DNA of 5,817 nucleotides from Thiotrichales bacterium. Its GTDB lineage: Bacteria; Pseudomonadota; Gammaproteobacteria; UWMA-0217. A model generated the notes under the pieces. It made no database searches and was not told the origin of the DNA. It was given only the letters and a program-made list of their open reading frames with translations. The DNA is taken from the NCBI GenBank assembly GCA_024763135.1, contig JANTGD010000245.1, positions 1 to 5,817 on the forward strand, in the 5' to 3' direction. Positions 1 to 4,456 of the stretch are shown one piece after another; the stretch's first letter is position 1; each line of letters starts with the position of its first letter. The translations under genes and the position numbers were made by a program.

Positions 1-191
1 ACCAGATCTTCCATGACTTCGCCCACTTCGGCGAGTGTCTCGCGGCCACGTTCGAGCAGGATTAAGCCGGTTTTCACCGCCGCACGCGCGGCAGGCCTGC
101 CCACTGTGAGCAGCGCGGTGGCTGCGACGGGTGTGATCAGCGCTGCGGCCAGCCCCATGACGAAGCCTTTACTGGTGTCGTTAATGGCCAT
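1..191 (-). CDS. DUF5132-like small hydrophobic protein (partial, 3' end outside window)
   Basis: The first 63 residues are visible, and the gene runs off the left edge without a stop. The protein begins MAINDTSKGF. Residues 10-30 form a Gly/Ala-rich hydrophobic stretch (GLAAALITPVAATALL), probably a membrane helix or hairpin. A GRPAARAAVKTGL segment follows (31-43), then a charged amphipathic part, LLERGRETLAEVGEVMEDL (45-63). This order (glycine-rich hydrophobic segment, GRP, then E-R-G-R-E-x-L-A-E-x-G-E) is what I recall of the DUF5132 family, which has no established biochemical role. The start is supported by AGGAG at 207-203, 11 nt upstream. The gene lies 164 bp downstream of the HMA_2-like gene on the same strand and probably shares its operon. 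In other bacteria such genes often sit near HMA_2 proteins and P-type cation ATPases. That is family knowledge, and no ATPase is visible here. Confidence 0.75.
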   Translation of the reverse strand, partial: MAINDTSKGFVMGLAAALITPVAATALLTVGRPAARAAVKTGLILLERGRETLAEVGEVMEDL

Positions 192-355
192 TGCTACAGG
201 TTCTCCTCTGGGTGTTGCGTTGAGTATAGTGTTTGGCAGAGAGCGTGGCGATGACGAGCTCTGGTATTCCAGGGGGGCGGGTTATTTGCAGGCATTGCGC
301 TGTGTTTGGCCTGACGGGCTGGGACAGCTAGCAGGCCATTGAGTCACCCGCTTGC

Positions 356-652
356 TTACGCTTGCTTTTTTTCCAGCCATCCTCTGAGTTTGCCAATATC
401 GCGGTGTGGAAACAATTCCTCCAGTGTGCCGAGCATGGTTTGTACGGTGGCTGGATCTTTGAGCGCTTTGCGCTCGTATTTTAGCAGCAGGCTGCCCGTA
501 TCGCTCTTGGCTTCTACCGCTTTGATGCCCGGAATTTCGGCAATACGTTGTTCTACCTGTGCAGCAAATTCCGGTTGGCCTTTGATTTCATCGAGTCGCA
601 GGCGGACACGGCCGGGGATGTAGCTGAGAATCTTAACGCTTTCAGTGCTCAT
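356..652 (-). CDS. HMA_2-type heavy-metal-associated-like domain protein, no CxxC
   Basis: A 98-residue protein made of one small ferredoxin-like (HMA-type) domain. Features that show it are the first strand with PGRVRLRL (13-20), a helix around 27-40 (EFAAQVEQRIAEIPGI), and the strand pair GIKAVEAKSDTGSLLLKYE (42-60), the usual beta-turn-beta of HMA domains. A C-terminal helix follows (63-95). Ordinary HMA domains bind a soft metal through CxxC in the first loop. Here that loop reads YIPGRVR and the whole protein has no cysteine, so classical Cu/Zn chelation is unlikely. It resembles the HMA_2 family, found as free-standing proteins or fused to P-type ATPases. A role in metal transport or in protein contact is inference. 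The start is supported by GGAGG upstream (near 671-665) and by a 4-base ATGA overlap with the preceding DUF2934 gene, indicating translational coupling. Confidence 0.8.
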   Translation of the reverse strand: MSTESVKILSYIPGRVRLRLDEIKGQPEFAAQVEQRIAEIPGIKAVEAKSDTGSLLLKYERKALKDPATVQTMLGTLEELFPHRDIGKLRGWLEKKQA

Positions 653-1044
653 GTTTCAGCGGATTCCTCCGAGCTGGACGGTGTTTGGGCAGCAGGTTTT
701 TTATTTTGCGCCTGCTGGAGTAAATTGTCGATTTCCACTTCGGCTGCCAGCCAGTCTTCCAGTTCATGGCCGGAAACACCACCGCGTGCCAGCCACCGAT
801 AGTAGGCTGCTTCGGCGATCATGTGCTGGCGCAGAGCCTCATCGATCTCCGGAGTGCGTCGCTGATGCAGGGTGGACTCTACCGTAGAGACGGCTTTGGA
901 GATCGCGGGAATAATGGTTTTTTCAATCGTCGGTATGACTTTTTCTTCGATGGTTTTTTCGATGACTTTCTCGAAGCCACTCAAGCGCTGCTTGAGTTTT
1001 TCCAACTCGTTGAACATGGATTGCTTACTGTTTTTGTCAGTCAT
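649..1044 (-). CDS. DUF2934 domain protein with amphipathic helical N-terminus
   Basis: Predicted 131 residues. Residues 72-108 match the DUF2934 pattern: HMIAEAAYYRWLARGG, then a short turn, then HELEDWLAAEVEIDNLL. This is a short helix-turn-helix-like alpha domain of unknown function. Residues 10-60 are a long amphipathic helix with iterated short units (EKVIEKTIEEKVIPTIEKTI), suggesting coiled-coil or surface association. The tail (112-131) is low-complexity, rich in Ser, Ala, Pro and Glu. I chose the ATG at 1044 because AGAGGA lies 6 nt upstream (1056-1051). The same frame stays open to an ATG at 1239, but that extension crosses the predicted promoter and half of a hairpin repeat, so it is not believable as protein. 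This is the first gene of a three-gene minus-strand operon and overlaps the next start by ATGA. A Pho-box-like promoter lies just upstream. Function is unknown. Confidence 0.82.
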   Translation of the reverse strand: MTDKNSKQSMFNELEKLKQRLSGFEKVIEKTIEEKVIPTIEKTIIPAISKAVSTVESTLHQRRTPEIDEALRQHMIAEAAYYRWLARGGVSGHELEDWLAAEVEIDNLLQQAQNKKPAAQTPSSSEESAET

Positions 1045-1077
1045 GGCTCGTCCTCTTTGTGAGTCTTCAAAAGTGTT

Positions 1078-1111
1078 CCAATAGCAAAGTTTGATGACGG
1101 TTGCATGACAG
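1078..1111 (-). promoter_or_regulatory. Pho-box-like promoter for the DUF2934/HMA_2/DUF5132 operon
   Basis: On the minus strand, 1111-1094 reads CTGTCAT-GCAA-CCGTCAT. These are two direct 7-mers separated by 4 nt, matching the PhoB-box consensus (CTGTCAT, AWAW, CTGTCAY) at about 15 of 18 positions. After exactly 10 nt comes TGC-TATTGG (1086-1078), a candidate extended -10. Ten to eleven nt is the known spacing at PhoB-activated promoters, where the box replaces the -35. Transcription would then begin near 1071, about 27 nt before the DUF2934 ATG, leaving room for the AGAGGA ribosome site at 1056-1051. PhoB control is an inference from this match and from its position. Confidence 0.6.
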
Positions 1112-1180
1112 GAGATGCGCAATACCGTCGCTTGGCACGCATTGATTACTCGGAATGATGTGGGCAGCTTGGGCAGATTC

Positions 1181-1344
1181 AAGGAAGCTCTGAGTAATTC
1201 TGGCGCGAGCAGATTGTGGTGAAAAGTCGTCCAGTTCAAGGCGCGGATCGCAGGTTATAGCGGGCTATTGCGAAGATCCGCAACGCAGAAGTGGGCGATT
1301 TTGCGCTGCAAGCTGCCGGGTTACGAATTGATCAGCGCTACCTC
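1181..1344. mobile_element. MITE-like long-hairpin repeat with imperfect terminal inverted repeats
   Basis: The left end, 1181-1200 (aaggaagctctgagtaattc), pairs with the reverse complement of the right end, 1325-1344, at 15 of 20 positions. Imperfect pairing continues inward along both arms, and a hand alignment gives roughly two thirds of positions matching. The apex is a clean stem: GCGGATC (1243-1249) with GATCCGC (1275-1281), and inside it ATAGC (1257-1261) with GCTAT (1264-1268). There is no transposase frame. The ends resemble those of IS5-like elements in my recollection, but no clear target-site duplication is visible, so the exact boundaries are uncertain. It could alternatively be a dispersed structural repeat not moved by a transposase. 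Confidence 0.55.
1243..1281. repeat. Apical hairpin of the MITE-like element
   Basis: A 7-bp outer stem (GCGGATC with GATCCGC) encloses a 5-bp inner stem (ATAGC with GCTAT) around a GG loop. GCA and TGC also pair next to the outer stem, with a small bulge. No T-run follows on the plus strand, so it does not look like an intrinsic terminator. Confidence 0.6.
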
Positions 1345-1351
1345 AAGCGAC

Positions 1352-1380
1352 TTGTATCAGTCTGATACTGCCCATATCAA
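1352..1380 (+). promoter_or_regulatory. Candidate promoter with perfect palindromic operator upstream of EcsC gene
   Basis: GTATCAG (1354-1360), T, CTGATAC (1362-1368) is a perfect 7-1-7 inverted repeat, the size of a dimeric regulator site. It overlaps a possible -35 TTGTAT (1352-1357) that is 17 nt from a possible -10 TATCAA (1375-1380). A protein bound there would block this promoter. The regulator cannot be named. The promoter boxes are weak matches and the link to the gene at 1554 is inferred from position. Confidence 0.4.
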
Positions 1381-1553
1381 TAAATAGATGCCGTATCCCG
1401 GGCAGATGGCATTTTCTGGCCGGGCTTGCAACTCCAGAGTTCGTTGCTACAGCCCGCGTTACCATTTAGAGTTGTGCGCTCAGCCACTCGGTGTAAATCT
1501 GAGTCGGATCTGCGCATTTTCCGCTAACCGCCACTCCAAACCCAACAGACACA
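1381..1553. other. Non-coding leader/intergenic stretch before EcsC gene
   Basis: Together with the upstream promoter and repeat elements, this fills the gap of about 509 bases between the DUF2934 and EcsC starts. An open frame from 1388 to 1666 runs into the EcsC gene in another frame and has no recognisable product. I see no tRNA, riboswitch or terminator. The EcsC frame is closed by a TGA at 1500-1502, with no start codon between it and 1554. Confidence 0.5.
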
Positions 1554-2405
1554 ATGATAACCGAGACCGATCACATACAGCTGGCGTTTTCCCAGGAAGA
1601 CCTGCTCATACTGCAACAGGCGTTTACCCATTTGGAGCACCCGAGCTTGGCTGCGCGTTTGAGTAATGTGATAGGCACCCCAATCGAGATTGCGTTAAAT
1701 CTTTTACCAAGAGACTGGCAGCGAACCCTGCACAATATTGCCCATGGCAGTATCAGTAAGGCCTTGGATGCCGCAATCCAATCGATTGACAAGCGTGTCG
1801 ATACCAACCCTCGTAATGCAATGCATCGTGTATTTTGCGGCTTTTCCGGTGGCGTCGGTGGATTGTTTGGGTTGCCGGCGCTGGCAATTGAAATGCCGGT
1901 GACGACCTCGCTGATGCTCCGGTCCATTGCAGAGATCGCACGCGCACAGGGGGAAGATTTGAATGACCCCGGTACCCGTCTGGCTTGTATGGAGGTATTT
2001 GCTCTCGGGGCGCGCTCAGAGGCAGACAACGCCGCAGAGACGGGATACTACGGCGTGCGCTTGGCCTTGTCGCTCGCAGTTCGCAATGCGCAACAGTACC
2101 TGTTGGAGCAGGGTTTTAAGGGTGAAACTGCCCCAGTGCTTGTCAAATTGGTCGATTTGGTGGCTGCGCGGTTCGGGATGGTCATTTCAGAGAAGGCCGC
2201 CGCGCAGATAATGCCGGTGGTGGGGGCTGCCGGGGGTGCAACGCTTAATGTGATTTTTATGAAGCATTTCCAGGATGTTGCATGGAGCCACTTTGCGCTG
2301 CGTCGGCTGGAGAGGAAATATGGCGCGCCATTGGTGAAGGTGCAATACCAACAGTTGTTGGAGCAGGAACAAACCGATAGTGACTACAGCGCGCGTCTGG
2401 TGTAG
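1554..2405 (+). CDS. EcsC family protein
   Basis: A 283-residue protein covering essentially the whole EcsC family. Signatures seen: THLEHPSLAARLSNVIG (25-41); a conserved Gly-rich hydrophobic segment with GGVGGLFGLPALAIEMPV (99-116), continuing into LMLRSIAEIARAQGEDL (120-135); RLACMEVFALG (142-152); ETGYYGVR (162-169); and SEKAAAQIMPVVGAAGGA (212-229), then HFQDVAWSHFALRRLERKYG (238-257). The family is named after EcsC of the Bacillus ecs operon, but its biochemistry is unknown. The two Gly/Ala-rich hydrophobic segments suggest membrane association. The ATG at 1554 is the only possible start after the in-frame stop at 1500, yet it has no Shine-Dalgarno sequence. The gene is convergent with the esterase gene, with only 16 bp between the stops and no clear terminator. 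Its job cannot be inferred from context. Confidence 0.9.
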   Translation: MITETDHIQLAFSQEDLLILQQAFTHLEHPSLAARLSNVIGTPIEIALNLLPRDWQRTLHNIAHGSISKALDAAIQSIDKRVDTNPRNAMHRVFCGFSGGVGGLFGLPALAIEMPVTTSLMLRSIAEIARAQGEDLNDPGTRLACMEVFALGARSEADNAAETGYYGVRLALSLAVRNAQQYLLEQGFKGETAPVLVKLVDLVAARFGMVISEKAAAQIMPVVGAAGGATLNVIFMKHFQDVAWSHFALRRLERKYGAPLVKVQYQQLLEQEQTDSDYSARLV

Positions 2406-2421
2406 CCCATGCGTCCTTGCG

Positions 2422-3147
2422 CTATAGATACAAGGGTGCCATACGTCGCCAGTAGTAACCTCGGTGAGCGCGATCTGACCATTCGTAGAGCTGGTGCGCG
2501 ATGCCTTTGGTCACGAGAATCTGACTGAGGTCATGGTTGTTTTGTAAAAACGGGTCTTCTTTCCCAATCGTTAGAATAATCTCCATTGTCCGGAGGTGTT
2601 TCTGCGCTGAGCCATTGAGTTGCGGCAGGAAGTGGGTTGGCGTGTTGAAATAGATATTATCGTCGTAGTAGCCATCGAACAGGTCGCGAAAATGTTCTAC
2701 GTGGTAAGTGAGGTCGTAGCGTCCGGAAAAGGCACTGATCTTGCGAAACCGCTGTGGATGGCGCAAGGCAATATTGACTGCATGAAAAGCGCCCAGGCTA
2801 CAACCGTGGGCGATTACGCAGGGGTGGGGATTTTTGCTTGACATAAGCGGAAAGACTTCGTGCAGAATATATTCCTCGAATTGAATATGTCGGCGTATGC
2901 GATCTGCGGGCGTTTTCCAAAAGCAATACAGTGATTCGTGATCAATGCTATCGACGCAGTAGAGTTGTAACTGGCCAGCCTTGATTTTGTGGGCGACCGT
3001 ATCGACCAACCGCAAGTTTTCATACTCGTAGAAGCGGCCGTCGCGGGTCGGAAATACGAGTACTTTGGCGCCGGCATGGCCGAAGACTAATAATTCCATT
3101 TCGCGGTTCAAGTGGGGGCTGAACCAGCGGTGATACTCTCGTTTCAT
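2422..3147 (-). CDS. Esterase D / COG4947-like alpha/beta-hydrolase
   Basis: A 241-residue cytoplasmic protein with no signal peptide. It fits the putative esterase family (Esterase D type, COG4947): MKREYHRWFSPHLNREMELL at the N-terminus, a VLVFPTRDGRFYEYEN segment (29-44), the nucleophile elbow GCSLG (115-119, Ser117), FSGRYDL (140-146), and IGKEDPF (194-200), giving Asp198 as the likely acid. The C-terminal SDRAHRGYYWRRM has His228 as the likely base. The triad is therefore complete and the enzyme is probably active, but the substrate is unknown. Carbohydrate or other small acyl esters are possible. Its ATG overlaps the stop of the upstream acetylxylan-esterase-like gene (ATGA, 3147-3144) and has no ribosome site of its own, so it is probably translated by coupling. 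The two enzymes may act on the same or successive esters. Confidence 0.85.
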   Translation of the reverse strand: MKREYHRWFSPHLNREMELLVFGHAGAKVLVFPTRDGRFYEYENLRLVDTVAHKIKAGQLQLYCVDSIDHESLYCFWKTPADRIRRHIQFEEYILHEVFPLMSSKNPHPCVIAHGCSLGAFHAVNIALRHPQRFRKISAFSGRYDLTYHVEHFRDLFDGYYDDNIYFNTPTHFLPQLNGSAQKHLRTMEIILTIGKEDPFLQNNHDLSQILVTKGIAHQLYEWSDRAHRGYYWRRMAPLYL

Positions 3148-4106
3148 AGTGCAGCAAAAAATGTTTTCAATTCCAAGCGCAGTTGATCTTCCTGAGTCTG
3201 CTGATTGGGATAGTCGATATGTCCGGCCTCCAGAACGAACAGCCGTTTCGGACCGAGCAGCGCGTTGTAAATGGCGAATTGGCCCGGCGGTGCGACGACC
3301 GGATCGAAAAGTGCCGCTGCAATATGGATGGGCACTTCGATGAACCCCGCCGCAATGGCGGCATCATAGTAGGCCAGTGTTGCAGCAATATGACGATGCG
3401 TTTTTGCAAATTGTTGTACCGCGTGCGCGCTGCCTGTGGTGGGGAGTTCGAGCCGCAGTCGCTGGTGTCCAAAACTCGGTACATTAAAATGGGCGCGTTG
3501 GATGCGCGGCTCCCAGGGTAGGGCCAGCGCACCAATGCCACCGCCAAAGCTGATTCCCATATAGCCCACATGACCAGCCAGTTGGGGGTAGATCGCCAAT
3601 AAGGCAGATACACCCAACCAGAGATCATCAACGCAGCCACCCAAAATATAGCGATCCCGATCTTCGATGTGGTGCAGCACGTGCAAGGAGGGATCGGCGG
3701 CATAGGGTTGCTGTTGACTGCGACCAAGACCGCGAAAGCAGGGAAATAGCAGCGCGGCCTCAACCACGGGCAGGTCGAAATCCGGTGCGTCGCGGCCCCC
3801 ATAGCCATGCCCCACAATGAGTCCCCGCCGCACAGGCCCCTGTTCTGGTACGAGTAGCCAACCGCCGATCAGCACCGCATCGGTCGAGCGATATTGCAGC
3901 TCGAACACCCGCCAACCCTGCTCGATCTGTCCAGTGTCTTCCAGACTGGGCAGCGCTGCGATCTGCAGCACCCGTTGGTAGCGTACGCGCCAAAATTCAG
4001 CAAAGTCCCCAGGTGCGGGTGGCGCAGTGACCTGCAGTAGCGCCTGCAGATCCATGCCATAGCTGGGATCGAAATCAAAAGAATGGGTCAGCGCAGATAT
4101 CGACAT
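3144..4106 (-). CDS. Acetylxylan esterase / cephalosporin-C deacetylase-like (CE7-related) hydrolase
   Basis: Predicted 320 residues, close to the 320-325 usual for CE7 acetyl esterases, which remove acetyl groups from xylo-oligosaccharides and similar compounds. Seen: FDFDPSYGMDLQALL (10-24), APGDFAEFWRVRY (31-43), the oxyanion-side HGYGGR (100-105), RGLGRSQ (125-131), nucleophile elbow GISFGGG (184-190, Ser186), ALFDPVVAPPGQFAIYNAL (265-283, Asp268) and EAGHIDYP (293-300, His296). The catalytic triad is complete, but the CE7 hallmarks RGQ, GxSQG and HE read RGL, GISFG and HI here, so this is a divergent subfamily and the substrate is unsure. There is no signal peptide, so the protein is cytoplasmic. 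I prefer the ATG at 4106. An upstream TTG at 4196 would add 30 residues that do not resemble the family. No clear Shine-Dalgarno precedes 4106. First gene of a two-gene unit, divergent from the SARP-like regulator. Confidence 0.83.
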   Translation of the reverse strand: MSISALTHSFDFDPSYGMDLQALLQVTAPPAPGDFAEFWRVRYQRVLQIAALPSLEDTGQIEQGWRVFELQYRSTDAVLIGGWLLVPEQGPVRRGLIVGHGYGGRDAPDFDLPVVEAALLFPCFRGLGRSQQQPYAADPSLHVLHHIEDRDRYILGGCVDDLWLGVSALLAIYPQLAGHVGYMGISFGGGIGALALPWEPRIQRAHFNVPSFGHQRLRLELPTTGSAHAVQQFAKTHRHIAATLAYYDAAIAAGFIEVPIHIAAALFDPVVAPPGQFAIYNALLGPKRLFVLEAGHIDYPNQQTQEDQLRLELKTFFAAL

Positions 4107-4258
4107 GTTCAAGAATACGATTGATGGTCTTAGTAAGCCGTGCGATTTACCACTAATTCGGGCGTCTGTATTGCGCACCTGAAGCGGAGAAAGCAATCGC
4201 TATGCCAAAACAAGCGGGTGCGTAACAGCCGCTACACCATGAGAACGGTGACCGATTC

Positions 4259-4267
4259 TGCTATGAT
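4259..4267 (+). promoter_or_regulatory. Extended -10 promoter for the SARP-like regulator
   Basis: TGC-TATGAT is a strong extended -10 (TGn plus TATGAT, one mismatch from TATAAT). The -35 region near 4239-4244 is poor (ATGAGA), as is common for extended -10 promoters. Transcription would begin near 4274 and leave a leader of about 157 nt before the ATG at 4431. Confidence 0.45.
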
Positions 4268-4380
4268 TGGTTTTTTTAGTCCCAATTAAGAGAGTGTTTA
4301 GCCAGTTTCGCTATGCTTACTCCCGTCACTCAGAAGTAATACAAAGAGAAATTTTCTCAGCGAGGGAATGCACTAAATTA

Positions 4381-4403
4381 ACGCCATCATTGCCAGGAGG
4401 CGT
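4381..4403 (+). promoter_or_regulatory. Small leader hairpin partly covering an AGGAGG ribosome site
   Basis: ACGCC (4381-4385) can pair with GGCGT (4399-4403) across a 13-nt loop. The perfect AGGAGG (4395-4400) lies in the loop and the 3' arm, so folding would partly hide it. Five base pairs is weak on its own. Confidence 0.3.
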
Positions 4404-4408
4404 GACAG

Positions 4409-4456
4409 GTGAAGGCGCAGAGGGGGATCCATGAATTCGCTGGAAGGTATTGCTAA
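4409..4456 (+). CDS. Possible 15-codon leader peptide overlapping the regulator start
   Basis: A GTG at 4409 sits 8 nt after a perfect AGGAGG (4395-4400). It opens a 15-codon frame (VKAQRGIHEFAGRYC, then TAA) that ends 26 nt inside the regulator gene in a different frame. The ribosome site is better than the one for the regulator itself (AGGGGG, 4421-4426), so translating this frame would interfere with, or couple to, initiation at 4431. Very short frames arise by chance; the support here is only the strong ribosome site and its position. Confidence 0.3.
   Translation: MKAQRGIHEFAGRYC

Larger units (their letters stand above)
4107..4408. other. Divergent intergenic region between hydrolase pair and regulator
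   Basis: The gap of roughly 320 bases separating the two divergent starts holds the regulator promoter and the leader described separately. On the minus strand I find no convincing -35/-10 pair for the hydrolases. ATTGG (4266-4270) and CCAAT (4282-4286) could pair around a T-run, but the T-run sits in the loop and so is not a terminator. No long palindrome stands out as an operator. Confidence 0.45.

Noticed and set aside
91..100. Perfect 10-bp palindrome gcaggcctgc
   Set aside because: It lies inside the DUF5132-like coding region over Gly-Arg-Pro-Ala codons and has no second copy, so chance is enough.
13..342. Plus-strand frame of 109 codons
   Set aside because: It is antisense to the DUF5132-like gene, with no family resemblance.
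1045..1239. N-terminal extension of the DUF2934 protein from an ATG at 1239
   Set aside because: The extension covers the predicted promoter and the left arm of the hairpin element, has no ribosome site fit, and does not resemble the family. The ATG at 1044 has AGAGGA at ideal distance.
2388..2423. Possible shared terminator between the convergent genes (AGCGC with GCGCT)
   Set aside because: Only 5 bp with a 26-nt loop and no T-run on either strand.
3167..3817. 216-codon minus-strand frame inside the CE7-like gene
   Set aside because: A shifted-frame shadow of the real gene, with no recognisable domain.
4107..4196. Thirty extra residues on the CE7-like esterase from a TTG at 4196
   Set aside because: The residues look unlike the family N-terminus, and the ATG at 4106 gives the normal family length.
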